Assembly: GCA_035765755.1 (NCBI GenBank) | Contig: DASTWW010000212.1 | Location: forward strand, 32,718-96,717 | Origin: DASSKA01 sp035765755 | GTDB lineage: Bacteria; Actinomycetota; Actinomycetes; Propionibacteriales; Nocardioidaceae | Direction: 5' to 3' | DNA: 64,000 nt | Shown here: positions 43,083-51,881 of the stretch, piece after piece | Numbering within the stretch: position 1 is the first letter of the stretch | How the letters are laid out: each line of letters opens with the position of its first letter | The notes under the pieces: model-generated | What the model saw: only the letters and a program-made list of their open reading frames with translations | Told to the model about the DNA's origin: nothing | Database searches by the model: none | Made by a program: the position numbers and the translations under genes

Positions 43083-44110
43083 ACCCCCGCGATCTGGACA
43101 CGCCCTCGGTGCTCGAGCTGGACAGTGTCGTCGCGTCCTACCGGCGGAGCGCCCGCGACAGGAAGCGCAGGACGCGCGTCGTCGACCGTGTCTCGTTGAG
43201 CCTGCGGAAGGGTGAGCTCCTTGCGTTGATCGGGGAGTCTGGAAGCGGCAAGTCGACGCTGGCCGCCACTGCGCTTCGCCTCGTGACGCCTGACTGCGGC
43301 CGGGTCCTGTTCGACGGCAAGGACATCACCCACAGCTCACAGCGGCAGCTGCGCGGCGTACGCAAGCGGATGCAGGTCGTCTTCCAGGACCCTTACGAGG
43401 CGCTTCCTGCACGGGCGCGGGTACGGCAGATCGTCGAGGAGCCGCTCCTCGTCCACGGCATCGGCCGGAGCCGCGCTCAACGTATCCGGCTGGTCCACCA
43501 GGCCCTGGAGCGAACCGGCCTGTCCCCGGCGCCGCTGTTCGCCGACCGGTTTCCCCATCAGCTGTCGGGAGGGCAGCGGCAACGCGTGGCCATCGCAACC
43601 AGCCTGGTGCTGGACCCGGACGTCCTCATCGCAGACGAGCCGGTGTCGATGCTGGACGTGTCGGCGCGCGCCGGCATCCTCACCTTGCTCGACGACCTGC
43701 GACGCGACGGAGACCTGGGTGTCTTGATGATCACCCACGACCTCTCCGTGGCGGCGCACTACGCCGATCGGATCGCGGTCATGTACTTGGGCCGCATCGT
43801 GGAAGAAGGGCCGGCGCGCGATGTCGTCGCGGCCCCGGCACATCCCTACACGCGCGCACTGCTCTCTGTGGTGCCTCCCAAGGACCCCCTGCTCGAGGTG
43901 CGGGCCGAGCCGCTCCCTGGAGAGGTGCCGTCCTTCTCATCGCTGCCACAAGGGTGCCGCCTGGTGGGACGGTGCCCATGGGCGGTCGGGGCGTGCGCCG
44001 ACACCGATCCATCCCTGGAGCCACTCGGGGACGGCCGCAGCGTCGCCTGCCACCGAACGGGTCAGCTTCCCGCAGGAACCATCTCATCAAGGAGACATTC
44101 ACATGGCTGA
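43079..44110 (+). CDS. Peptide ABC transporter ATPase (DppF-like)
   Basis: 343 aa. Walker A GESGSGKST, Q-loop VFQDPYEALPARARV, signature LSGGQRQRVAIATSL, Walker B VLIADEPVSMLD and H-loop ITHDLSV are intact. The C-terminal oligopeptide domain again has clustered cysteines (QGCRLVGRCPWAVGACAD and VACH). GTG 43079 overlaps the DppD stop (GTGA), and the gene's end overlaps the amidase start by 8 bp, so import and hydrolysis genes form one translational unit. Confidence 0.93.
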   Translation: MNPRDLDTPSVLELDSVVASYRRSARDRKRRTRVVDRVSLSLRKGELLALIGESGSGKSTLAATALRLVTPDCGRVLFDGKDITHSSQRQLRGVRKRMQVVFQDPYEALPARARVRQIVEEPLLVHGIGRSRAQRIRLVHQALERTGLSPAPLFADRFPHQLSGGQRQRVAIATSLVLDPDVLIADEPVSMLDVSARAGILTLLDDLRRDGDLGVLMITHDLSVAAHYADRIAVMYLGRIVEEGPARDVVAAPAHPYTRALLSVVPPKDPLLEVRAEPLPGEVPSFSSLPQGCRLVGRCPWAVGACADTDPSLEPLGDGRSVACHRTGQLPAGTISSRRHSHG

Positions 44111-45422
44111 CACCGTCGGCTCCATTCGTCGGCCCTACCCGACCTTCCTGCCCACCATTCTCGCCGAGACCGAGGCCCGCGCGGCGGCGGAAGCGGCCGT
44201 GGTCTCACCTCACCGGGGTGCCTCGAGTCACCTGATGGATCGTCTGGAGCAGGCCGTGGCAAGCCTGGCCGACGACATCGTGGACTTGTCCCACGATGTC
44301 TTCGACCATCCGGAGCTGTGCTTCGAGGAACACCATGCCGCCGCAGCGGTGGCACGCCTGGTCCAGAGCCGGGGCCTCGACATCGAGACGGGTGCATACG
44401 GGCTTCCGACGGCCTTCCGCGCCAGGGTGGGAGACGGTCGTCCCGCCGTCGCGATCCTCGCCGAGTATGACGCGCTTCCCTCCATCGGGCATGGCTGCGG
44501 ACACAACGTGATCTGTGCCAGCGGGGTGGGCGCGTTCCTCGCGCTCGCGACGGTCGCGGATGAGCTTTCCGGCTCGGTCGAGCTCGTCGGGACACCGGCC
44601 GAAGAGGGTGGGTCCGGCAAGGAGCTGATCGCGCGCGCGGGCGGATTCGACCACCTGGACGCGGCGATCATGATGCACCCGGGGGTGTACGACGTCGGGA
44701 CGTATCCGCGGCTCGGCATGCGCACCGTCAATGTCACCTACCACGGCTTGGAGGCCCACGCGGCGGCCATGCCGTTCATGGGGCGCAACGCCCTTGACGC
44801 CTTGGTCACCGCCTACAACGGCGTCGCGCAGCTTCGTCAGCACATGATTCCCAGCGACCGGGTGCACGGGGTGATCCTGGACGGTGGCCAGCGGCCCAAC
44901 ATCGTGCCCGGCAAGGCGAGCGGCTCCTTCTACGTGCGCTCCATGCGCCCAACGACCATGCGCGAGCTGTCACAGCGGGTGGAGGACGTGTTTCGCGCGG
45001 CCGCGGAGATGACGGCAACCGACGTGGTCATCGAATGGGACCCCTACCCGGAGGAGCTCCCGGTCCGCACCAACCAGGTGCTGATGGAGCGTTTCGCGGT
45101 CAACATGACGCGTCGCCGACGGACGGTTCTCCGTCAGTCCGTGTCCGAGCTCTCACTCAACGGGTCCACCGACTTCGGCAACGTGAGTGTCCGGGTGCCA
45201 GGAATCCACCCGATCGTCGCCATCGCCCCACCGGGCGTGGCCGGCCACTCGCTCGAGTTCGCCCAGCACGCCCGCGGCAGCGGCGGTGACAAGGCCTGTC
45301 TCGACTCGGCCTTCGCCCTCGCGGGCACCGCAGCCGACATGCTGCTCGACGCCAACCTTCGTGACGCCGCCGCCAAGGACTTCGCGTGCGCCGCCACCAT
45401 CGACCAAGGAGCTGCCCTGTGA
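44103..45422 (+). CDS. M20D amidohydrolase (AbgB/PM20D2-like)
   Basis: 439 aa. An N-terminal extension of about 50 residues precedes DIVDLSHDVFDHPELCFEE, LAEYDALPSIGHGCGHNVI (metal His and Cys/Asp of M20D), GTPAEEGGSGKELI with the general base, and MMHPGVYDVG. The group includes aminobenzoyl-glutamate and Xaa-Lys/Arg dipeptide hydrolases. Position inside the importer operon implies it opens the imported compound at an amide bond. The start is ATG 44103, within the last codons of the ATPase gene. Confidence 0.9.
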   Translation: MADTVGSIRRPYPTFLPTILAETEARAAAEAAVVSPHRGASSHLMDRLEQAVASLADDIVDLSHDVFDHPELCFEEHHAAAAVARLVQSRGLDIETGAYGLPTAFRARVGDGRPAVAILAEYDALPSIGHGCGHNVICASGVGAFLALATVADELSGSVELVGTPAEEGGSGKELIARAGGFDHLDAAIMMHPGVYDVGTYPRLGMRTVNVTYHGLEAHAAAMPFMGRNALDALVTAYNGVAQLRQHMIPSDRVHGVILDGGQRPNIVPGKASGSFYVRSMRPTTMRELSQRVEDVFRAAAEMTATDVVIEWDPYPEELPVRTNQVLMERFAVNMTRRRRTVLRQSVSELSLNGSTDFGNVSVRVPGIHPIVAIAPPGVAGHSLEFAQHARGSGGDKACLDSAFALAGTAADMLLDANLRDAAAKDFACAATIDQGAAL

Positions 45423-46720
45423 GCGTCGACCATCTGACCTGTGTCGCCTGCGGCGCGGACTATCTGCCGGGATCGATCGTGGACGTGTGCCCGGACCATC
45501 CCGGGCTCGAGGGGATCCTGAGCGTGCATTACGACTGGAGCTCCGGGCTCGGCGATGGCTGGGCGCCCGCGTCCAGGTTGAAGGACACGCTGAGCTCCTT
45601 CGCCCCAATGCTGCCGCTGCAGGCACAGTCCTACGAGCTGCTTCCGAAGGGCTGGCTCACCCCGACCCCGCTGATCGATGCACCCGTCCTGGCCAAGCAG
45701 CTGGGCATCGCCGCCCTCGCCGTCAAGGACGAAGGTCGAAACCCCACAGGCTCGCTGAAGGACCGCAGCTCCACGCTCGCGGCGCTGCACGCCTTGGAGC
45801 TCGGGCAGCGCGAGATCTGCTGTGCGTCCACCGGCAACGCTGCCTCCAGCCTGGCCGGAATCTGCGCGAACCTGGGTCTGGCGGCGCACATCTTCGTCCC
45901 CGCGGGCACTCCCACGGCCAAGCTGGACCAGCTGCGGATGTTCGGTGCGCACGTGATGCTGGTCCAGGGAAGCTACGACGACGCTTACTACCTGTGCCGT
46001 GACGCGGCGAAGGAGTTCGGCTGGTACGACCGGAACTGCGCCACCAATCCGTACCTCGTCGAGGGCAAGAAGACATGCGGGCTCGAGCTCGCTGAGCAGA
46101 CCGCGCTCGACCCGGTGGACTGGGTCAGCGTTGCGGTCGGTGATGGCTGCACCATCACCGCGATCCACAAAGGCCTGTCGGAGATGGTCCAGCTCGGCGT
46201 TCTGGCGAAGGTGCCGCGACTGCTCGGAATCCAGCCTGCCGGTGCTGCGCCGATCGCCACAGCGTTCGCCGACGGCACATCGCAGATCCGGCCGGTCACC
46301 GCGGCGAGCCTCGCGGACAGCATCTCGGTCGGCAGGCCACGCAATGCCGCACGAGCGCTCGACGCGGTCAGGCTCTCGGGGGGCGCCCTACTCACGGTCA
46401 CGGACGAGGAGATGCTGCGCTGGCGGCAGAAGCTCGCCAGCGCCAGCGGGGTCTTTGCCGAAGCCGGGGCGGCTGCGGGCGTCGCCGGCCTCGCCAAGGC
46501 GATCGCCGCCGGCGTCGTCGCCCCTGAGGAGCGTGTGGTTCACATCGCCACCGGCACGGGACTCAAGGATGCCGGTCGGATCGCGTCGCACCCAGGTCAG
46601 CTCGTGGAGATAGACGCGTCGATGGACAGCGTGCGCGCGGCCCTCCGCGAACGACGGACCTGCGACGGGGCCTCGACGCCGGATGTCGAGACCTCTCGCT
46701 CGTCCGAGTACGCATCGTGA
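45419..46720 (+). CDS. Threonine-synthase-like PLP-dependent lyase
   Basis: 433 aa, fold type II PLP enzyme. The N-terminal Cys pattern CVACGADYLPGSIVDVCPDHP resembles the zinc-ribbon-like start of threonine/cysteate synthases. The PLP lysine is in NPTGSLKDRSS, followed by CCASTGNAASSLAGI (phosphate loop entry) and a glycine-rich loop near VAVGDGCTITAI. It may eliminate or replace the beta or gamma substituent of an amino acid, yielding a 2-oxoacid or a new amino acid. Coupling (GTGA) to the amidase suggests it acts on the amino acid released there. A biosynthetic threonine synthase role is less likely, since no hom or thrB gene is nearby. Confidence 0.82.
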   Translation: MSVDHLTCVACGADYLPGSIVDVCPDHPGLEGILSVHYDWSSGLGDGWAPASRLKDTLSSFAPMLPLQAQSYELLPKGWLTPTPLIDAPVLAKQLGIAALAVKDEGRNPTGSLKDRSSTLAALHALELGQREICCASTGNAASSLAGICANLGLAAHIFVPAGTPTAKLDQLRMFGAHVMLVQGSYDDAYYLCRDAAKEFGWYDRNCATNPYLVEGKKTCGLELAEQTALDPVDWVSVAVGDGCTITAIHKGLSEMVQLGVLAKVPRLLGIQPAGAAPIATAFADGTSQIRPVTAASLADSISVGRPRNAARALDAVRLSGGALLTVTDEEMLRWRQKLASASGVFAEAGAAAGVAGLAKAIAAGVVAPEERVVHIATGTGLKDAGRIASHPGQLVEIDASMDSVRAALRERRTCDGASTPDVETSRSSEYAS

Positions 46721-46735
46721 GAGAGGATGGTCAGC

Positions 46736-49078
46736 ATGTCCGAGCTCCGCGACGCAGAGAAGGCCCGACACGGCTCACCGCAGGAGATCGAGGTTCTTCG
46801 CGAGGTGTCGAAGCGTGTCCGGTGGCTTTCCGCCGCCATCGTGGATGCCGCCAACCGCGGACGCCCGAACGCCAGCGGCGTGAAGGTCGGTGGTCACCAG
46901 GCCTCCTCGGCCTCCATGGTCGAGATCATGGTGGCGCTCTGGTTCCATGAGCTGGCGAACGGTGACCGGGTCTCGGTCAAGCCGCATGCGTCCCCCGTCC
47001 TCCACGCCATCAACTACCTGATCGGCGACCTGGACCAGAAGTACCTTCCGACCCTCCGCGACAAGGGTGGGCTGCAGAGCTACCCCAGCCGGCTCAAGGA
47101 CCCCGACACGGTCGACTTTTCGACAGGGTCGGTGGGTATCGGGGCGACGGCGGCGTTGTGGGCCGCCCTGGCCCACCGCTACGTCCGGTCACACTTCGCG
47201 TCGGTGCCGACAGCAGGGCGCTTCGTCAGCCTCCTCGGCGACGCAGAGCTGGACGAAGGAGCGATCTGGGAGGCCATCGCCGACCCCGGCGTGGCCTCCT
47301 TGGGTGAGCTGCTGTGGATCGTCGACCTCAACCGCCAGTCGCTGGACCGCGTGGTGCCAGACATCCAGATCCAACGACTGCAGGGCATGTTCGGCGCGGC
47401 CGGCTGGCAGGTCATCACTCTCAAGTGGGGGCGCCACATCAGCGGGATCTTCGAGCGTCCCGGAGGCGCCGAGCTGCGTCAACGGCTCGAGACGATGCCG
47501 AACGAGGAGTACCAGAGACTGCTCCGGGCGGATGAGGCTCAGCTCGGCGAACGCATCCTGACCCCTGGCGGTTCGCCCGAGCTGGAGCGCCTGCTGCGCG
47601 GCATCGGCGACAGCGAGCTGGCGGCCGCGATCAGGGACCTCGGCGGCCACGACCTCGGCTTGCTTCTCGACACGTTCGGCTCCGTGGACGAGCACCGACC
47701 CACCGTCGTCTTCGCATACACCGTCAAGGGCCGCGGGCTGGCGACCGAAGGGCATCCCCACAACCACTCGGCCCTGCTGACCGAGGCGCAGATGGAGGAC
47801 CTGGCGAGGCAGAGCGGCGTGAGCCTGGACAGGCCGTGGGAGAGGTTTGCGGCCGGGAGCGCGGCCGATGCGCTGTGCCGCCGTCGGGGCGCCGAGCTGT
47901 CCCGGCCCGACCGGCGAGACACCCCGCCGATCGCGGTCCCGGCATCCCTCGGGCATCCGCACCGGAAGGCGTTGTCGACGCAGGCGGCACTTGGCCGGCT
48001 CCTCGCCGACCTGCCCCGTGACGCGCCCGAGCTGGCTCGGCGAGTCGTCACGTGCAGTCCCGATGTGGCCTCTTCCACCAACCTGGGTGGCTGGATCAAC
48101 AAGACCGGGGTGTGGTCGCTCGGCGAGCGGATGGACTGGTTCGCCGACGATGCCGAACGCATCCTCCGCTGGACGGAGGCCACCACCGGTCAGCACATCG
48201 AGCTCGGGATCGCGGAGGTGAACCTGGTCGGGCTGCTCGGAGAGCTCGGGGTGACCTGGAGCAGGTGGGGAGAACGCCTCATCCCCATCGCGACTCTTTA
48301 CGACCCGTTCGTGGCGCGCGCCCTCGAGCCGTGGTCGTACAGCATCTACGCTGGCGGGCAGTCCATTCTTGTGGGCACTCCGTCCGGAGTCACCTTGGCG
48401 CCCGAGGGTGGGGCCCACCAGTCGATCACGACACCCTCGATCGGGCTGGAGCAACCCGGGTGCGTGGCGTGGGAGCCGGCGTTCAGCCAGGATCTGGAGT
48501 GGTGCTTCCTGCACGCCATGTCGCAGGTGGGACGGCCGGGCGGCACCTCGTCGTACTTCCGCCTCTCGACCAAGCCTGTCGATCCGGCACTCTTCCGACT
48601 GCCCGAGGAGCCGGTGCTGCTCGAGCGTCGCCGCAGCCAGGCCATCAGTGGCGGCTACCGGATCACCACGCATCCGCTTGACCGCGAGGATGTGACCCTC
48701 GTGGGGGTTGGTGCGTTGATGCCGGAAGTCCTGCAGGCGGCGGAAATCCTCGCAGCGCAGGGCGTCACCGCCGGTGTTGTCTGCCTGACGAGCCCGGACC
48801 TGGTCTTCCGATCCCTGCAGCAGCGTGGCCGACGTACCGCAGGTGGCTCTGACGTGATCGACCTGTTGTTCCCGACCGCGTATCCGTCGCCGCTGGTCAC
48901 GGTCCTTGACGGCCACCCTCACACCCTGTCGTTCCTGGCTGCCGCCCGTGGCGACCGCGTCCGGTGTCTGGGGGTCACCGAGTTCGGGCAGTCCAGCAGT
49001 GTGCCGGATGCTTACGCCATACACGGAATCGACGCTGCCTCCATCACGGATGCGGCGCTGTCGCTCTTGGGACGTTAG
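46736..49078 (+). CDS. Stand-alone AceE-like 2-oxoacid dehydrogenase E1 (transketolase superfamily)
   Basis: 780 aa from ATG 46736 (GAGAGG lies 9 nt upstream; ATG 46727 overlaps that site). The layout matches homodimeric pyruvate dehydrogenase E1: GGHQASSASMVEIMVALWFH, the ThDP motif GDAELDEGAIWEA...NRQSLDRVV (about residues 168-205), AYTVKGRGLATEGHPHNHS, the Pyr-binding domain TGQHIELGIAEVNLVGLLGELG, and a C-terminal domain from EDVTLVGVGAL. It is shorter than AceE (about 890-930 aa). No E2 or E3 gene lies in the locus, so it either borrows the housekeeping complex or acts as a simple ThDP decarboxylase/transferase. It is last in the operon. Confidence 0.83.
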   Translation: MSELRDAEKARHGSPQEIEVLREVSKRVRWLSAAIVDAANRGRPNASGVKVGGHQASSASMVEIMVALWFHELANGDRVSVKPHASPVLHAINYLIGDLDQKYLPTLRDKGGLQSYPSRLKDPDTVDFSTGSVGIGATAALWAALAHRYVRSHFASVPTAGRFVSLLGDAELDEGAIWEAIADPGVASLGELLWIVDLNRQSLDRVVPDIQIQRLQGMFGAAGWQVITLKWGRHISGIFERPGGAELRQRLETMPNEEYQRLLRADEAQLGERILTPGGSPELERLLRGIGDSELAAAIRDLGGHDLGLLLDTFGSVDEHRPTVVFAYTVKGRGLATEGHPHNHSALLTEAQMEDLARQSGVSLDRPWERFAAGSAADALCRRRGAELSRPDRRDTPPIAVPASLGHPHRKALSTQAALGRLLADLPRDAPELARRVVTCSPDVASSTNLGGWINKTGVWSLGERMDWFADDAERILRWTEATTGQHIELGIAEVNLVGLLGELGVTWSRWGERLIPIATLYDPFVARALEPWSYSIYAGGQSILVGTPSGVTLAPEGGAHQSITTPSIGLEQPGCVAWEPAFSQDLEWCFLHAMSQVGRPGGTSSYFRLSTKPVDPALFRLPEEPVLLERRRSQAISGGYRITTHPLDREDVTLVGVGALMPEVLQAAEILAAQGVTAGVVCLTSPDLVFRSLQQRGRRTAGGSDVIDLLFPTAYPSPLVTVLDGHPHTLSFLAAARGDRVRCLGVTEFGQSSSVPDAYAIHGIDAASITDAALSLLGR

Positions 49079-49341
49079 TGGACCGTTGAGCATTGCGTGC
49101 CGAGCCAGCTGCGCGGCCTGCCTCTCTCATGTGTGGGGTCTCGTCGTGCAGCACCAGCTCGAACAGGTCGTGGGAGGCCTCGTTGTGCACCAGGGTCCCC
49201 GCCTCGACGCGATGCACGCCGTGCTCGCGAGCCCACGATCTCCTCGTCCTGCGCCGCCTGCGCGCGCCAGGGCGGTTGCGACGTCGGCGGCGAGCTCTTG
49301 GAGGTGGTAGCCGTTGGGCAGGTTGGGGGATGTGGCGTGGA
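49079..49341 (-). pseudogene. Decayed coding remnant downstream of the polyamine-binding protein
   Basis: No intact gene fills this 263-bp gap, but the minus strand carries protein-like strings in shifting frames: SPNLPNGYHLQELAADVATAL (about 49335-49270), AQAAQDEEIVGSR, then EHGVHRVEAGTLVHNEASHD and LFELVLHDETPHM (to about 49128). Two single-base shifts would join them. The parent family was not recognised. The region separates the convergent E1 gene and the binding protein. Confidence 0.3.
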
Positions 49342-50637
49342 TCAGGACTGGTAGACGGGGTTGAAGATGTCGTTCCAGGTCTGGATCTCGTCGATCTTCA
49401 GCGTGCGTCCGACCGAGACCTCGTTGTAGGTCTGCGCGGTCGGGAACACCGCGTAGCTGTCTGCGACCTCCTTGAGGTACTTCGCGTCGGCGGGCTTCTT
49501 CGCCTTCTTGGCGTCGTTGAGCACGACCTGCTGTGCGCTCGGCACCGGGGTGACGTAGTTGACCCACTCGGCCACCTCGGCGGCCACCTCCGGCTTGTAG
49601 TAGTAGTCCATCAGCATCATCGCGCTCACCGGGTTCTGGGCGCCCTTGAGGATCACGAAGTTGTCGGTCCAGAGCAGCCCGCCCTCCTTGGGGATCTCGA
49701 ACTTGAGGCTGGTGCCCGACAGGTTGCTCTGGAAGATGTCGCCCGACCACGCGTGCGCGATCCAGATGTCGCCGGTGGCCAGGGCCTGCACGTAGTCCTG
49801 CTCGTAGAACTTGCGGACGTTCGGCTTGACCTTCTCCAGCCAGGCCGCCGACTTCTTCCAGTCGTCCACCGTGGACGTCTTCGGGTCGATGCCCAGCGCG
49901 AACATGCCGGCGTTCCCCAGCTCGGTCGGGTCAGCGAGCATGCCGATCTTGCCCTTGAACTTCGGGTCCAGCAGATCCTGCCAGCTGGTGATCGGACGAC
50001 CGGTCTTGGCCGGGTCGTAGCCGAGGCCGGTGAAGCCCGCCTGCCAGGGGATCGTGAACTTGTTGCCGGGGTCGTAGGAGGGGTTGCGGTACTTCCCGCC
50101 GGCGTACTTCTTGAAGTTGACCAGCCGGCTCTGGTCGAGCGGGATCAGGTAGTCCAGCTGCACCAGGTCGGTGAGGTACTGGCCGTTGGTGATGACCGTG
50201 GTGTCGTAGCCGGTGTACTGACCGGCCTCCAGGGTGGGCCGGATCGTGGCGAAGAACGAGGCGTCGTCCTGGATCGGCTCGCTGTAGTTGACCTTGATCC
50301 CGGTCTGCTGCTCGAACTGGTTGATCGAGGGGTGGTTGCCCTTGCCCGCGGTGTCGATGTAGAGCGGCCAGTTGCCCCAGTTCACCAGGGCGGTCTGCTT
50401 CTTGTCCTTCCAGTACGCCGCGGCGGCGTTCGCGACCGCCGTACTGCTGGTCGGGCTGGAGCCTGCTCCCGCCTGGCCCGAGACGCCACAGGCCGACAAC
50501 AGGCTCCCGGCGCCGACGGCACCAGCACCCAGGCCCATCAGCCGCAAGAGATCACGCCGACTGTGCCGGGACTGGGTGAGGCCGCGCAGCAGTGCGGGGT
50601 CCACCTGCGGCGGTCGGGGAGGATGGTTGTCAGACAT
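49342..50637 (-). CDS. Polyamine-type (PotD-like) ABC substrate-binding lipoprotein, orphan
   Basis: 431 aa. A twin-arginine signal (SRRDLL at 26-31) with a lipobox ending LLSAC (Cys50) suggests Tat export and lipid anchoring. The class-D binding fold is PotD-like: LVNWGNWPLYIDTAGKGNHP, EQQTGIKVNYSEPIQDD, FTIPWQAGFTGLGYDP, GKIGMLADPTELGNAGMFAL and AHAWSGDIFQ. No PotABC ATPase or permease lies next to it; the decayed stretch follows where they would be expected. It may serve a distant transporter or be residual. Confidence 0.85.
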   Translation of the reverse strand: MSDNHPPRPPQVDPALLRGLTQSRHSRRDLLRLMGLGAGAVGAGSLLSACGVSGQAGAGSSPTSSTAVANAAAAYWKDKKQTALVNWGNWPLYIDTAGKGNHPSINQFEQQTGIKVNYSEPIQDDASFFATIRPTLEAGQYTGYDTTVITNGQYLTDLVQLDYLIPLDQSRLVNFKKYAGGKYRNPSYDPGNKFTIPWQAGFTGLGYDPAKTGRPITSWQDLLDPKFKGKIGMLADPTELGNAGMFALGIDPKTSTVDDWKKSAAWLEKVKPNVRKFYEQDYVQALATGDIWIAHAWSGDIFQSNLSGTSLKFEIPKEGGLLWTDNFVILKGAQNPVSAMMLMDYYYKPEVAAEVAEWVNYVTPVPSAQQVVLNDAKKAKKPADAKYLKEVADSYAVFPTAQTYNEVSVGRTLKIDEIQTWNDIFNPVYQS

Positions 50638-50837
50638 CGGTTCGCGTTCCCTTCGTGATCAGCGGGGCGAACCTCCGGCCTACGCGCCGAAGTGGCGACC
50701 ATTACAGCAGCACGATGTGACGAGGGCAACAGAAACCGTCACTCTTGGCTGCGATTCGCACGGTTTTCGTTGTTGGACGCGGATTGTCCTGGGGTTTCGC
50801 GTCCGACTGGCACGGTCAGGTGCGGCAGGATGATCCC

Positions 50838-51743
50838 GTGTCCGTGCCGTCGTTCACGCTCGTTCAGCTGCGCTACTTCGCCGCTGCGGTCGAGCACGGC
50901 AGCATGACGGCCGCGGCGCGCCAGCTGGTGGTCTCCCAGTCGGCGGTCTCCACTGCGATAGCGCAGCTGGAGAAGGAGCTCGGTGTCCAGCTGCTGCTGC
51001 GCCGGCACGCGAGGGGTCTGGTGCCGACGGCCGCGGGGCACGAGTTCTACCAGGAGCTGCGCGGGTTCCTGGCCCACGCTGCAGAGCTGGAGGAGTCGGC
51101 CCGGAACGCGGCCGGCGCGATGGTGGGCCGCCTCTCCGTGGGATGCTTTTCGACGCTCGCACCGTTCCGCCTGCCCGCGCTTCTCACCGAGTTCGAGCGC
51201 CGCTACCCCGAGGTACGTGTGCAGATCGCCGAGGCCGAGCACGCCCACCTCAAGCAGGCTCTGCGGGAGGGCGCCTGCGAGCTGGCTCTGATGTACGGCT
51301 ACGACCTCGACGACGACATCGGCAGGATCGCGGTCGCCGAGTCGATGCCCTACGTCATCGTGTCCGCCGAGCACCCGCTGGCCGGGAACAAGCGGATCTG
51401 GCTGCGGGAGCTCGCCGACGATCCGATGGTGCTGCTGGACCTGCCGCACACCACCGGCTACTTCACCTCGCTGGTCGGCTCGGTGGGACTGCAGCCGCGG
51501 ATCAGGTTCCGCAGCCCCGGCTACGAGACCGTGCGTGCCCTGGTGGCCCACGGCCACGGGTACGCGCTGCTCAACCAGCGCCCCCGGGAGGAGACGACGT
51601 ACGACGGGGCGACGGCCGTCGCCCTCGAGCTGCGGGACGACCTGCCCGCCCTGGAGATCGTGGTCGCCTGGATGCGCGGCGTCCGACTCACCCGCCGGGC
51701 CGAAGCCTTCGTCACCCTGGCCCGCGAGCTGCACGCCCTCTAG
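50838..51743 (+). CDS. LysR-family transcriptional regulator
   Basis: 301 aa. The HTH is about residues 4-63 (FTLVQLRYFAAAVEHGSMTAAARQLVVSQSAVSTAIAQLEKELG), followed by the periplasmic-binding-like effector domain from about 92. GTG 50838 follows AGGA. It lies 138 bp before the flavin monooxygenase gene in the same direction, with operator-like repeats between, so it probably controls the 51.9-54.3 kb genes, responding to an amine or a downstream metabolite. Confidence 0.88.
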   Translation: MSVPSFTLVQLRYFAAAVEHGSMTAAARQLVVSQSAVSTAIAQLEKELGVQLLLRRHARGLVPTAAGHEFYQELRGFLAHAAELEESARNAAGAMVGRLSVGCFSTLAPFRLPALLTEFERRYPEVRVQIAEAEHAHLKQALREGACELALMYGYDLDDDIGRIAVAESMPYVIVSAEHPLAGNKRIWLRELADDPMVLLDLPHTTGYFTSLVGSVGLQPRIRFRSPGYETVRALVAHGHGYALLNQRPREETTYDGATAVALELRDDLPALEIVVAWMRGVRLTRRAEAFVTLARELHAL

Positions 51744-51787
51744 GCCAAGGCTCCCGGGTCATCTGGAAAATCGATGCCCTGACCCAG

Positions 51788-51837
51788 CAACATCTGTTGG
51801 ACAGAAGTGGCGGGCCACGTGACCATTTCTGTTGGAC
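51788..51837. promoter_or_regulatory. Candidate LysR operator repeats upstream of the monooxygenase
   Basis: CAACA-TC-TGTTG (51788-51799) is a palindrome. The decamer TCTGTTGGAC recurs directly at 51793-51802 and 51828-51837, and AGAAnTGG (51804-51811)/CCAnTTCT (51823-51830) form an inverted pair between them. The arrangement suits two-site LysR binding. Confidence 0.45.
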
Positions 51838-51881
51838 GGGCAGCCCTGGGGTCCGTGGGTGCCGCCGCGCTGGAGGTTGGG

